Shown here: piece after piece, positions 19,301 through 28,899 of the stretch
Layout: every line of letters begins with the position of its first letter
Numbering within the stretch: position 1 is the first letter of the stretch
From: Prasinococcaceae sp. CCMP 1430
Taxonomy: Eukaryota > Prasinodermophyta > Palmophyllophyceae > Prasinococcales > Prasinococcaceae
DNA length: 58,669 bases
Assembly: GCA_013416795.1 (NCBI GenBank)
Contig: RQSC01000012.1
Coordinates: 1-58,669 of the forward strand
Direction: 5' to 3'
The notes under the pieces: model-generated
Database searches by the model: none
The model's input: the letters and a program-made list of their open reading frames with translations, nothing else
Told to the model about the DNA's origin: nothing
Position numbers and translations under genes: made by a program

Positions 19301-20614
19301 CAACACGGCCCGGGCACGCGCCAGTGCCGCCGCTGAGACGCGCACTTGCTCATTATTTCCTGTCAAGAATCCTCCCATGGTATGGGGCGGCGGACCCTGC
19401 TCTTCTTGCTGCGGCAGTCGCAGCTGGGACTGCGGCGGCGCAAGGGGGGGCTCGTCGTGCGCCAGGGCATCTGGCACGATGTGCACCGGCTGGAAGTGCA
19501 CTCCGCCCTCGCCACCAGTCGCGTCTACAGCAGCGTCAAGCATGTCGATGTCCTCCTGCGCTATTTGTCCTCCACGCTGTAGCACCGGAGAGGTCGTGGT
19601 TCCCTGCGCATCCAGCGCAAAGTCCAAGGGGAGGTCTGCAGCAAGCGACGATTGCTGGCACTCGTCAGGGCCATAAAAAGATGGCAGAGGCGGGGCCAGC
19701 GGGGCGACCGGCGGCGCGGTCGGCAGCGCGGCCGCCCCTCGTGCTGGGCTGACGAGCCCAACAGGCGACACTCGCTCCGGCGGGCACTCCTGTGAGAAGT
19801 AGTTGAATGCACCCGCAGGCGCCAGTGGCGGTTCGCACGCCTCAACGAGCGTCTCTGCGACTGTCGACGGGAGTGCGCTCACCGCCTGTCGCCTCTGCTC
19901 ACCGCCACTGCGCCCCCGCTCCTGCTGTTGCTGCTCATACACGGCTTCTTGCAGCTGCGTCCCTGGCACGGTCTGATACATAGTGGCGTGTACCACGTCA
20001 TCGCCGTCGCTGTCGCTGTCGAGCACGCCCGTGTTCAGCTGTGTGGCAGGCACCGCGCTCGGCGCCACTGCAGCAGCAGGCAAGTCCGCCAGTCCACTCT
20101 CGGTGTTGTCGCCATTGCTCAGCGGCACAGAGACCATGACGCCGTCGACCTCAGCTGCCGCAGCGATCTGAGCGGCGACGTCCGTTGCAGTGCGCACCAC
20201 GGGCGTCTCGGGTACCGCTCCGGCGCTGCCTCCACCAAATGAGCAGCTCGGTACCATGTCTGTGGCAGGCACAGACGCCGCCAAGTTCGCGAGGCCCGCT
20301 GGCGATGTCCTGCACGCGAACGGTGTTGCGTGGACCTGCGTCGCCTTCTGCGCAGCACCACCGTTCGCAGCGTTGGCGCGGCGCGCTGCGTCGAAGAGCG
20401 CGTCAAGCTGGCTGTCCTCCTCACGTGCGCCGCGCAGCGCCTCACCGATGGTTCCTAGCTTTGGCGGCGCTGTGCCGTGCGCTCCGCTGCCTACCGTCCA
20501 TTGCCCTGACACGCGCGTGCCGCCTGCGGACGGCTCCGTGCCAACCACGGCAGCGGCCGCGACATCAAGCCGCAGCGCGCGTAGCGCGCATTGCACAGAC
20601 GACGCAAACGGCAT
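16361..20614 (-). CDS. BRCA2: BRCA2 homologue with six BRC-like repeats
   Basis: A single-exon frame of 1417 residues. A disordered N-terminal third is followed by six BRC-like repeats at about residues 414-441, 467-493, 527-553, 575-601, 632-659 and 675-702. Each is built as G-F-x-T-G-N-N-x-x-V-x-[VI]-S-A-x-A-[ML]-A-R-A-R-x-[ML]-x-x-[DE]-D. The DNA-binding domain follows: a helical domain (~816-955, SPYGLNAETARGQLVMMG, QEWVQNAWRWIVWKLACYD), OB1 (~955-1090, TPMTLCVARIVGVDD, DGWYGVLAELD) and further OB folds to ~1320. The length of the OB2 insertion suggests a reduced or missing tower. BRCA2 loads RAD51 onto single-stranded DNA for homologous recombination. Unusually, every repeat has FxTG where FxTA is canonical. 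Repeats 5 and 6 are a near-identical tandem copy. The gene is divergent from XPC. Confidence 0.93.
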   Translation of the reverse strand: MPFASSVQCALRALRLDVAAAAVVGTEPSAGGTRVSGQWTVGSGAHGTAPPKLGTIGEALRGAREEDSQLDALFDAARRANAANGGAAQKATQVHATPFACRTSPAGLANLAASVPATDMVPSCSFGGGSAGAVPETPVVRTATDVAAQIAAAAEVDGVMVSVPLSNGDNTESGLADLPAAAVAPSAVPATQLNTGVLDSDSDGDDVVHATMYQTVPGTQLQEAVYEQQQQERGRSGGEQRRQAVSALPSTVAETLVEACEPPLAPAGAFNYFSQECPPERVSPVGLVSPARGAAALPTAPPVAPLAPPLPSFYGPDECQQSSLAADLPLDFALDAQGTTTSPVLQRGGQIAQEDIDMLDAAVDATGGEGGVHFQPVHIVPDALAHDEPPLAPPQSQLRLPQQEEQGPPPHTMGGFLTGNNEQVRVSAAALARARAVLGDDAPPEAVQCLQGGEVRAQTGPPPSTGGVFVTGNNRPVQVPSAAVAQARDMLDGDAPPDQEQRQKQSRSPPHPLAPLPTPAAQPATVGFMTGNNRPVQISAGAMARAKALIGDDAPASGAQVRPPEGRPSVSGPLGFITGNNRPVEISADAMARARRVFGDDMPLLGDDAPLDQAQERCAGGSGIPPPPAATGGFVTGNNRPVQVSAAAMARARAMLGEDADDGKAAPALPPAATGGFVTGNNRPVQVSAAAMARARAMLGEDADDGKAAPEHATPAAAPRAASRVPRAVPFSAPPQDRPRPLGPHNAIPRGVTPMAAKTSRQLPRSAVKFNTPGLAGGKRRAGFKTPATTNPKKASRLMTPKSAPAAARPPRQPLHDMYENGRDRSPLWGAFYAQPPFARGRPAAPVPPHVAAMNSMTAADFEFGKSPYGLNAETARGQLVMMGADEKLLTQEWVQNAWRWIVWKLACYDRAFGDVLAGQALSEANVKEQLCYRYERELAGSGRPAIRKVCEHDLSPATPMTLCVARIVGVDDTRKSSVGAVVEVTDGWYGVLAELDQNLADLVRQERIAEGTKLNVCCAELIGTAASTPAPPLDRARERVLALRYNSVRPAAWPARLGEHREPFIVPLKGTLQNGGTIPTTRVVIVRVLPTVFMEKRTDGTHAFRSARAEELAGEAHRVLINDAYEQAVAHNDKCGAANDPERTCEGISERLGGSDNLERNVTCRATALVIPVPRHQNDDQLPIFEISIWRPNEDLLAMMRPGAGMLVTGLVPDVRAKRPQLQQSKGTAWMPWEAPPRLSEQAVRMSLPDPLWDIRAVVPGDRLDTVCCVVHCGEPSETGKGETTQWVFFAVPSPSPKCELLAVEFVDGGNGFKPFSLPASKHTRHAKDAKGARAAAHPTLLLRRLEMMGQDHAAKMCQGRMKAADGASYELASETGSPCDKVTKALEACEKWKASELGHTKLQAMVGHVKGVLGV
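18489..18746 (-). repeat. Tandem duplication of a 129-bp BRC repeat unit
   Basis: Two adjacent 129-bp units (43 codons) begin at 18489 and 18618. About 122 bp of each unit match with a single difference (cacaaag versus cacgaag, about 18584 and 18713). They encode BRC repeats 5 and 6 of BRCA2. The near identity points to a recent duplication or gene conversion, because the other four repeats differ at many positions. Confidence 0.93.
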
Positions 20615-21042
20615 GGCGCAAGCAGCGGACGGCTACTGCTGCCACGCTTAGGGTGCGCCTATCCCCTCACGCCCGTCTCATGGGGCGAGCCAGGCAGTCG
20701 GCCCCGCGCACTGCCGCGCTGCCGGCGCCTCGCCCCGCGCGCTCGCACGAGCGCGCGAATGCACGAGCAGGCGCACACCCCAGCCGCCCGATTTTCGTTT
20801 GTCGTCCCCTCCTCCCCCTCTCTGTGCGAGGGGCGCGATGCGTGAGCGTCGCACGGGGCGGCGGGGCGGGGGGGCGGGTGGTGAGGGCCTGTGCGGGTCG
20901 GAGCGCACGTGCCCCACCTTGTGGCCGCCCCGGGCGCGTGCGCGCACCAACACCCCCGCCATGGAAAAATATTCGAAACTGCCCTCCCGCTAGGTACTGC
21001 ACCTGGCCGGCCCCATCTCCCTCACGCTGACTGACCGAGTGA
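20615..21042. promoter_or_regulatory. Divergent promoter region, BRCA2 / XPC
   Basis: A 428-bp head-to-head interval between two DNA-repair genes. The centre is very G/C-rich (cggggcggcggggcgggggggcggg, about 20856-20880). An AT-richer patch (atggaaaaatattcgaaactg) lies near 20960-20980, ~70 bp before the XPC start. No coding signal is seen. Confidence 0.45.
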
Positions 21043-24000
21043 GTGCGCGCATCTCTTACTGATGGCTGGCTGGGTCGAAGTGCCTGTCAAACGCGGGCGC
21101 GTTCCGGGGCGCGCGCGGCGCCGCGGGCGCTCGCGGATGCCGAATCGGATGGGGACCCTCCGTTGGCGCGGGCGGCGCCGCTGTCGCTCGACGGCGACGT
21201 GGAGGACGTGATCGCGGCCGCGGCTGCGGCGCCTCCTTTGCCCGAGCCGCTCGCGCGCGCGGCGGCCCGCACGGGAAAAGGCAGCGGCCCCGGAGCATGC
21301 GGCGCGACGGCGGGGGAGGGTGGCCTCGAGGCCGCTGAGGGCGCCGTCTGGGGTGCGCTGGGCGATCGCGAGCACGGTGACGCACCCGACAGCCAGGAGG
21401 GACTGCTGACGCCAGAGGAGGACTCGTCGGACGACGATGGATGGGCCGAACAGGACGCGGGTGGCGGCGGTGATAAGGCGGAGGACGAAGAGGAGGAGGA
21501 AGAGGAGCGGAGGAGGGTGCTGGCGACCTACGGCGAGGAGAAGGGCGATGCCGCGCCAGCAGATCCTGCCGTAGCAGGCGCGGCGCTCCCCACTAACGCA
21601 GATGGCAGCTGCGACGCGGGAGACGGCGCACACATTGGCGGCATAGGAGAGCGCGCCTGTGCAGGCGTGACTGGTGCGAGCGGCGGTGCAGACGTCGACG
21701 CGCAAGTGGTGGAATTTGATGCCAACGTGGAAGGTCGAGCGCTCGTCGAGCGTGCCAAGAGTACCCAGGCCGCTACGACTGGCAAGGGAGCGCGCGTGAG
21801 TGCCGCGGACAAGTTTCGGACCGAAATGGTGCACAAGATGCACGTGATGTGCATCGTGGCGCGCGGGCAGCGCCTTGACGCGCTGGCGGACTCAGATGAC
21901 TTGCGAGCCATGATAGTCAGCCACGATGCCGACAGTGTCATCAATCATGTGCGCGATAGGCGCGCGTCGCTGGAGTCGCTCGGTGCGTTCACCGATTGGT
22001 TTACCAAGGCCCTCCGGCGCATCGATGGCGATGGCGATGCGACCGTCGAGAGCTGCGTTGATGCGGCTGCTGCTATGAGCGTCACCGAGGACCAAGCAGC
22101 CGTCATTTGCTGCGCTGCCCTGCGTACTGCGAACCTCCCTGCAAGGCTGGTCGTTGCTGTTGATGCGGTAGCTGCGAAGGCCACCGTCGCGAGTGTGCGC
22201 AAGGAAGGGCTCCAGCACGCACCACCGTGCAGCGGCGCGATTGGCGGCAGCAAAGCGAAAGCCATGGTGCATGAAGTATCCTTCGTGCCCGACGTGCGCG
22301 CAACAACGAGGGGAAAGCAATCCGCTGCGAAGACACTCGCTTTGGGCACGGCGCATCGAGACAAGGGCAAGGGCAAGGCGGAGCCGCAGCCATGGCACAA
22401 GCCTGACGTGATCGCAATAAGCAGTGATAGCGATGATAACGACGTCATCGTGACAGGCTCGACGCCTGCGAAGAGGAAGGCGACAGCTGCGACTCCTCAA
22501 GCGACCGACGGAGATAATGAGGACGAGGAACTGCGCATGGCCATCGCCATGAGCCTGGACAATGACCAAGAGCAGCAACAGCAGCCGTCGCCGCAGGCGC
22601 AAGTTTCGTCGAGGGCGCGACAGAGTGTGCGTGATGATGCCCCCAGGCAGACGAAGCATGAGCCAAAGCGCCAAAAGACTAGCGAGGGACGTCGTGCGTC
22701 CCGTGCGGACGCGGAAGAAGAGGCTGCCCTTGCAATGGCCATGCAGGCGACAGCTGCAGCAGTTTCGAAACCCATCGGTCCTGCCCCTAAGGCATCTTTG
22801 CCGCCCAAGGAGCTGTGGAAACAAGCGCACATGCCGCGAAAATCTACCAAGACGAAGGTATATTCGTGTGCAGCGCGCGCCAGGCACATACGAGCGCCAA
22901 AGCACATATTCTAACTTTGCGCACATTTTGCGCTCACGCGCGCGTGCCGCCCCCTCCCCCCCCCGGCCTTCCTCCGCGCCATTCCAGTGCTACGCGGAAA
23001 CGCACTGGGTCGAAGTCTTCTCTGAAAGTGAACGGCGCTGGTTGCACGTGGACCCACTCTCTGGCGAGATCGACTGCCCCGAGGCAATCGGCGAGCGCCG
23101 GCAGAAGGCGCACAGGCCGGCATTCAGCTATGTCGTCGGCTTTGCCGGTGGCGGCGGCAAGGACGTCACGCGGCGGTACGCTATCGCGTGGCAAGTGGTC
23201 GTGCGCATGCGCACAGACGCCAGGTGGTGGGCGGCGCTCATGGCGCCCCTCGAAGCGCGCGAGAGAGCGGCAACCAACGCAATCACTACGTGGGTGAACA
23301 CATCCAAGCCAGACACCGACGATGACGTATACGAGATACCGCCACCAGTGAGCACAGCGGGCGCCTCTGGCTCTGGTTGCGCGAGTGGGGCTGGTGCTAG
23401 TGGCACGGCGCGCAAGGGTAGCGTTGCCGGCGCCAATGCGAACGCCAAGGCCGCCAGGGCTGCAGCCAATGTCGAGAAGCGCCTCGCGTCGGGCGCAGGC
23501 GGCATCGGCGGCTTTGTTGTGCAACCCACGCGCGCGATGGTCGAAGAGGCTGAACTGATGGAGCGCGCTGTGAAAGAGCCGCTGCCGACGACCATAGAGG
23601 CGTGCAAGCGGCACCCGCGCTACGCCATGGAGCGTCATCTGACAAAGTACGAGGCGATACACCCGCGCAAGGTCGTTGGCTACGTCCGTGGCGAGGCTGT
23701 GTTTGCGCGCTCCTCTGTGAGGCTGTTGCATACTCGGGACAAATGGCTGGCGCACGGCCGCAAGGTGCGCGAGGGCGAAGAGGCGTTCAAGAGCGTTTCC
23801 GCGCGGACCAATCGCGCCGCAGAGCAGCGCAAGAACCGCAAGGAGATTGAGAGGCGCAAGGCCAAGTACGCCAACGCTGAGGCTGAGGGTGAGCTTGAGC
23901 AGGCGATGGCAGAGGACGGTGTGGGCGACGACCAAGTGGGCGTGGGCGATGCCGGCGACGGCGCAGGTGATGACCGGCCCGCTCTGCCCTCGACGGAGCT

Positions 24001-24622
24001 CTTCGGTGAGTGGCAGACAGATGCCTGGCGCCCAGCCGCGGCAGAGGACCCACTCAAGGTGCCCAAAAATTCCAGGGGTCAGGTGGACCTCTTCAGCGAT
24101 AAGATGCTGCCCGAGGGCTGCGCGCACGTGCGCCTCCCGCGCGTAGCTGCTGTGGCCAAGAAGCTCGGCGTGGACTATGCGCCGGCTATGGTAGGTTTCG
24201 AGCGGCAAAAGGGGCGCAGTGTCCCCTCCTTCGACGGCATCGTCGTCGCGCAGGCACAGGCGCAGCTCGTGGAGGATGCATGGCACCAGCAGGAGGAAGA
24301 GCGCAAGCGTCAGGCGCAGCAGAAGGCGCGAGAGGAGGCCCGTGCCACGTGGCGGCGTCTCCTGCGCACTCTACATGATTTCCGCCGGTTCGAGGCGATG
24401 TGCGATGACGGCATAGCCGCTGCTGTGGGTCCGAAAGCTGGGGAGAAGTCCGCGTACGCCGCGACCCCAAGCGCCGAGGCCGAGCATGGCGCCGCGGGTG
24501 ACGCTGTAGGTGCGTCCACGGCCGACGAGGCCGATGGCGCTGCCACAGCGTCAGGGGCAGACGAGGACGGGCCCGCTGCTAATCGGTACAACGCTGTGCC
24601 CGAAGACATTGAGACCATATGA
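21043..24622 (+). CDS. XPC: XPC / Rad4 DNA damage recognition protein
   Basis: Two exons, 21043-22857 and 22988-24622; the 130-bp intron (gtatat..ccag) is phase 0. Together they encode ~1149 residues. The transglutaminase-like domain is split by the intron: MSVTEDQAAVICCAALRTAN (~345) in exon 1, and CYAETHWVEVFSESERRWLH (~606) in exon 2. BHD1 (PLPTTIEACKRHPRYAMERH ~800, GYVRGEAVFARSSVRLLHTR), BHD2 (LFGEWQTDAWRPA ~940) and BHD3 (GCAHVRLPRVAAVAKKLGVD, ending near VSAF-like PSFDGIVVA) follow. XPC finds helix-distorting lesions for nucleotide excision repair. Exon 1 also has DEELRMAIAMSLDNDQ (~493) and EEAALAMAMQAT (~558), which resemble ubiquitin-interacting motifs. The start at 21043 is the first ATG of the open frame; the acidic N-terminal region is disordered. 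Confidence 0.92.
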
Positions 24623-24663
24623 AACCCTTTTGTGTAATTTATGTATGTGTACATGTCTGACTG
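24623..24663. terminator. Shared 3' region of XPC and OTUD6-like gene
   Basis: Only 41 bp between convergent stops, unusually AT-rich for this window: tgtgtaatttatgtatgtgtacatgt. It contains TGTAA for the plus strand and a TGTACA palindrome usable on both strands. Confidence 0.5.
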
Positions 24664-25890
24664 CTACCGCGCGTCAGGGTCAAACTCGACGGCGCCGCTG
24701 CCAAAGATCTCCTCCTTCGCCACGAAGCCGTCGTCATTGACGAAGGCGCCCGGCAGAGGCACGAGGCTGTTGTAGTGCTCACCGAGGCCGAATGCGTGCT
24801 GGTGGAAGGTGACGCGAATGGGAGGCTCACGAATGGTGGCAAACTCGGTGCCCATGTCAATGGTGGGCAGGTGGGCTGAGTACACTTTGATGTGCTTGCG
24901 CAGCGTCCGCGCGAGCGCGCCAAGCTCGACCTGCCCTCCCCAGGCGGCAGTGGTCTCCATCTGCTCACAGTAGCGATCGAACGACGCGCCGCCCGCACCG
25001 TCGGCCACGAATGGCTCGAAGTCGCTCTGATTGGCACGCATGTGGCCACACGTCATCGAGCGCAGAGTCGCGTGGTCAGGCACGAAGCCTCCGGGGGGGG
25101 TCGTCCTCCTAAGCTGCGCCTCGATGGATCTGAACATGCAGTGGCCGTCAGCGGTGATTTCCTCCACAATCAAGCCGCGCGGTTTAAGAAGCTTGTTGAG
25201 CTTGTCCTCCTCGCGCTCCTGGTCGGTCGGGCCCAGCGCTGCTTTCTCGGCGGCGATACGCTCGTTGCGCTCGGCCTCCTCACGGCGCTTCTTCTCGAGC
25301 CGCTTTTGCGCCTTGGACTTTTTGCCGGTGCCGCCACTCAGCCCTGCGTCTTCGACGTCGTCTGAAGCTGCGCCGCTGGCGCCCCCACCCACGCCCGCGC
25401 CAGTATTCGCGAGCTCGCGCGCGTGGCGCGCCTCCACCTCCGCCTCGAGCAGCGCCGCCTTCGCGGCAGCCTCTTGCTTGGCCTTCTTGCCCCCCTTCTG
25501 CCCATCCTTCTTGATGCGCATGAGCTTGGCCTGCAGCTCCTTGATCTCCTTTTTGTGGCGCGCGGCCATCGCGTCGGCACTCTCCACGGGCTCGGTAGGC
25601 TCGCTCGCCCTCGCGCTTTGCTCTTCCCCACCGACAGCATCTTCTCCCCCTGGCGCAGCCTCCTCTACAGCCGGCTCGGTGACAGCGGCACCTGCCTCCT
25701 CCTCCCCGCCAGCGCCGCGGCCCTCCCCGGCCGCCTTCTCCTCCTTGGCAGCCTTGGCCGCCTTTGCGGCCGCGGCGGCCGCCGCAACGCCGCCGCCACC
25801 GCCGCCCGGCCGCAGGCTCATCATCATCATCGCCGCGGACATGCCGCCCGCACCGCCGCCGCCACCCGGGCGTAGACTCACGCCTTCCAT
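24664..25890 (-). CDS. OTU-domain deubiquitinase, OTUD6 type
   Basis: A 408-residue single-exon frame with the start chosen at 25890 (MEGVSLRPGGGG). The N-terminal half is Ala/Gly-rich and then a basic coiled coil (HKKEIKELQAKLMRIKKDGQ, KSKAQKRLEKKRREEAER), as in OTUD6A/B. The OTU domain follows: EEITADGHCMFRSIEAQL with the catalytic Cys ~251, AWGGQVELGALARTLRKHI, and HAFGLGEHYNSLVP with the catalytic His ~372. OTUD6 proteins cleave ubiquitin chains and act on translation-related targets. Two copies of an MSLRPGGGGG-like motif near the start are a small internal repeat. Divergent from the OSGEPL1 gene (323 bp between ATGs). Confidence 0.9.
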   Translation of the reverse strand: MEGVSLRPGGGGGAGGMSAAMMMMSLRPGGGGGGVAAAAAAAKAAKAAKEEKAAGEGRGAGGEEEAGAAVTEPAVEEAAPGGEDAVGGEEQSARASEPTEPVESADAMAARHKKEIKELQAKLMRIKKDGQKGGKKAKQEAAAKAALLEAEVEARHARELANTGAGVGGGASGAASDDVEDAGLSGGTGKKSKAQKRLEKKRREEAERNERIAAEKAALGPTDQEREEDKLNKLLKPRGLIVEEITADGHCMFRSIEAQLRRTTPPGGFVPDHATLRSMTCGHMRANQSDFEPFVADGAGGASFDRYCEQMETTAAWGGQVELGALARTLRKHIKVYSAHLPTIDMGTEFATIREPPIRVTFHQHAFGLGEHYNSLVPLPGAFVNDDGFVAKEEIFGSGAVEFDPDAR

Positions 25891-26213
25891 CGCTGCCGCC
25901 GCGGGGGGCGCAGCGCGCGTCTCCTCGCACCTACCCAGCGAGCCGCCGCCCGCGCGCACTGTGGTTTTCGACCCTAGCTCGGCGAGGCTTCCAGGTTTCG
26001 ACTGGGTGCCTATCTAGCTAGGTGGGGGCTACGTACGAGCTCAGCGAGAGAGGCGGCGACGCATGGGTGATGTGGCAGAGCGTGTGCGCCACGCGGCACC
26101 CCCGAGGCGGGCGGTGAGGTGTTGGGAGGAACTTGGCGTCGCACGCAGGTGCGGTCACCTCCGGACCTCTGGTTCGTACTTTGCGAGGGGAGTCGAGGGG
26201 GCACGCGGCGCAG
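25891..26213. promoter_or_regulatory. Divergent promoter region, OTUD6-like / OSGEPL1
   Basis: A 323-bp head-to-head interval. The centre (about 25970-26040) is relatively AT-rich and holds tctagctaggtggg and tacgtacgag. No TATA box or coding signal is seen. Confidence 0.35.
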
Positions 26214-27859
26214 ATGGCGGCGCGCGCGCTGCGCGCGCTCGCGGTGGCCGCCGCGCCGGTGCGGGGCGCGGGGCGGCTCTCGGCGCGTGCAGGGGGCGAC
26301 TCCCGCCGCTGCAAGGGCCCGTCAGAGACCGCACTGGCCCTAGCGACCCGTCGCGCGTGCGCGGTGTCTGCGGCGGGCGCGGCGTCCGCAGCCGCCGGCG
26401 CGAGCGCGAGCGCTCTTGCGCCTGGGACGCTCGTGCTGGGCATCGAGTCCTCCTGTGACGACACTGGCGCCGCGGTCGTATCGGGCGACGGCGTCGTGCT
26501 TGGCGAGGCGATTGCGTCGCAGGATGCCATACATGAGCGCTGGGGGGGTGTTGTGCCGAAGCTCGCCGAGGAGGCGCATGCGGCTGCCATTGACGCTGTA
26601 GTGGACGAGGTGCTTGGCAGCGCTGGCATCGATGCGGCGCAGCTGAGCGCTGTTGCGGTGACTGTCGGGCCGGGCCTGAGCCTCTGCCTACGCGTGGGTG
26701 TCACCAAGGCGCACCGCATTGCGAGGGAGCACGGCCTCAAAGTCGTTGACGTGCACCACATGGAGGCGCACGCGCTGGTGGCGAGGCTCACAGAGAGGCA
26801 AAAGGCGCGGGAGGCTACTGCCGAGGGCGCGGCCGCTGCAGACGCTGCGGTGGCGTCCGCGGCCGCCGAGGGCGTGGCCTTCCCTTTCGTGTGCCTGCTC
26901 GTGAGCGGTGGTCACAGCATGTTCCTCCTCGCGCACGGCATCGGTGACTATACCATCCTGGGTACGTCGCTCGACGACGCTGTCGGCGAGGCCTTCGACA
27001 AAACCGCGCGGCTTCTGGGGCTGCCAGTCGGCGGCGGGGGCGGCCCGGCGCTCGAAAAACTCGCAGCCAAAGGTGACCCGACCGCGGTTCCCTTCCGCGT
27101 GCCCATGCGGCAGAAGCCTACGTGTGACTTGTCTTTTGCGGGGCTCAAGACGGCCGTGCGGTACGCGGCGGACGACATGCTCGGCGGAGGCACCGAGAGG
27201 AACGGCCACAGTGGAGGTGAGTTTTCGCCGTCGCTCCGCGCTTAGCGCTGCCCAGGGAGGTATCTGGTATGCGTGCTGACTGGCTGCTTGCGCGCGTTTC
27301 GCGCTCCAAAGGCGAGCGTATCGAGTGGGAGCCTAGCGCTGCAAACGAGCAGGTCCGTGCGGACATCGCCGCAAGCTTCCAACGCGTGGCCGTGCAGCAT
27401 CTGTGCGACCGCGCCAAGCGTGCGCTGCAGTGGGCGAGGCAACGCGAGCCGCATGTAGGCGCGCTGGTGGTTGCCGGGGGCGTGGCAGCCAACGCGACGC
27501 TGCGCGAAGGCCTCGTGGCGGTGTGCGACAAGGCAAGCGCTGGTTTGGAGGAACCCGTTCGCCTCGTGTGCCCGCCGCCGCGCTACTGCACGGACAACGG
27601 CGTCATGGTGGCGTGGGCCGGCGTGGAGAAGCTCCAGCGCGGGGAGGGGCGCATTCTGCCGCCGCTGGAAGGTGGCACTGCCGCGGAGGGCGAAGGTGAC
27701 TGGGTGGAGCTTCGGCCTCGCTGGCCGCTTGGAGTGCCGCACGAGGCTGCGACCTCAGTCAAGAGTCAGAAGAACGAGTGGGAGAGCCACATGAAGCTGA
27801 GCAGCAAGGACAAGCCCGAGGCGGAGACACAGGCAGGCGCGGCCGTCGCGAGCAAGTGA
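26214..27859 (+). CDS. OSGEPL1: Mitochondrial tRNA N6-threonylcarbamoyladenosine transferase (Qri7/OSGEPL1, TsaD family)
   Basis: Two exons, 26214-27216 and 27312-27859; the 95-bp intron (gtgagt..caaag) is phase 1. Together they give 516 residues. The start at 26214 gives an Arg/Ala-rich presequence (MAARALRALAVAAAPVRGAG) typical of mitochondrial import. TsaD/Kae1 hallmarks are present: LVLGIESSCDDTGAAVV, the metal-binding HHMEAHALV, CLLVSGGHSMFLL, GEAFDKTARLLGLP, DLSFAGLKTAVRY, GALVVAGGVAANATLRE and CTDNGVMVAWAG. The enzyme transfers the threonylcarbamoyl group to A37 of ANN-decoding tRNAs. An Ala-rich insertion (about 26815-26880) and a long polar C-terminal tail (after WPLGVPHEA) are lineage-specific. 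Confidence 0.94.
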
Positions 27860-28054
27860 CTGCTCGGGGACGCAGCTGCTCGCTCTCGCCGCCGCTATGT
27901 CAGCGGGTAATCAACCGCCTCGTGCGCATTTCTGTACAACTGGCGAGAAGGGATGGTAGGCGTACGGTTCAGTTTGCGACATGCGATTACTACGGGGTGA
28001 GCTCTGGGCGTCTCTAGGTCCGGGTAGGCGCGTGCCCGCTCGGAGGTCCACCGG

Positions 28055-28899
28055 TCACGAGAAGTCGCCCGCGCTCTTCTTCGCGATGTGCACTGACTCT
28101 CGCTTGAGCACCGTCAGCAAGGTCTGCGAGCTCTCCAAAATCTTCATGTACGCCGCCTCGGTCTGCGTTGCGCGGCAATGCAGCAATCATGTTTGTCAGC
28201 AAGACGACACGGGAGGCGCGCACGTGGCGTGGCGTGGCCGCGGCGCCCCCGGGTCCGCCATGCTCCTCGCCATCTTACCTCCTGGATGGTCTTGTCATAT
28301 TCATTGCGCGACTGAATCTTGCGCGCGAGGTTGTCGTTGAGCTGCGTGAGGCGCTTCGTGAGCACCCTATGCGCGGGGACACAGCGTGCGGAATGCGGAG
28401 ATCAGGGGGAGTTGACGGCGCATGGGGTGTCAGCTTAGTGAGTTTGCGAGTAGACGCGCACATGCTGCGCCTCGCCTGTGCGCTTGCGCCTTCTGGTGGT
28501 GGTGCGCGCTTTCGAGCCACGCGCGGAGGCGCACGCACGTCAGGTCGTTCTGGATCTTGGCCTTCTCCTCCTCCTCACGCACGAGCTGGCGCGCGATCTC
28601 CTCGCGCTTCTCTCGAAGTTCCTCGATGCACTTCACCAGCTCGTTGTTGTGGTTCTGCGCGGGCGCGGGCGGCACGGCGCCCGCCCCCGGCATAGCAGCA
28701 GGCGCAGGGATCTTCAGGGTCAGCGTGTGCACCGCAGTCGGATGTCAGCTTCGCGCAGCGCGGCGCTGTCACCCGCTGGCGGGCGCGGGCCCGCGCCGCA
28801 AAGCCGCCCGCGCCGCAAAGCCGCCCGCGCCGCAACGCCTCCACGGCGCCGCCGCCGGCCCCAGGCGCGCACCTGAAGGGCGGCGCTGGAGGCGGCCAT
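28055..28899 (-). CDS. SSNA1: SSNA1 / NA14 / DIP13 basal-body coiled-coil protein
   Basis: Four exons on the minus strand: 28873-28899 (MAASSAALQ), 28539-28654, 28279-28366 and 28055-28162. Introns are 218, 172 and 116 bp, all GT-AG, with phases 0, 2 and 0. The product is 112 residues against ~119 in animals. It reads [20 protein letters not shown], then a coiled coil, [20 protein letters not shown], and [20 protein letters not shown], and ends in SAGDFS. All of these align with the SSNA1 family. SSNA1 forms microtubule-binding fibrils at centrioles and basal bodies and can support microtubule branching; the algal homologue DIP13 is needed for basal bodies and flagella. The nine-codon first exon could easily be missed by gene finders. 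Confidence 0.93.

Noticed and set aside
22934-24286. 450-residue minus-strand open frame opposite XPC exon 2
   Set aside because: It is exactly antisense to well-conserved XPC domains and has no family features; high GC keeps antisense frames open.
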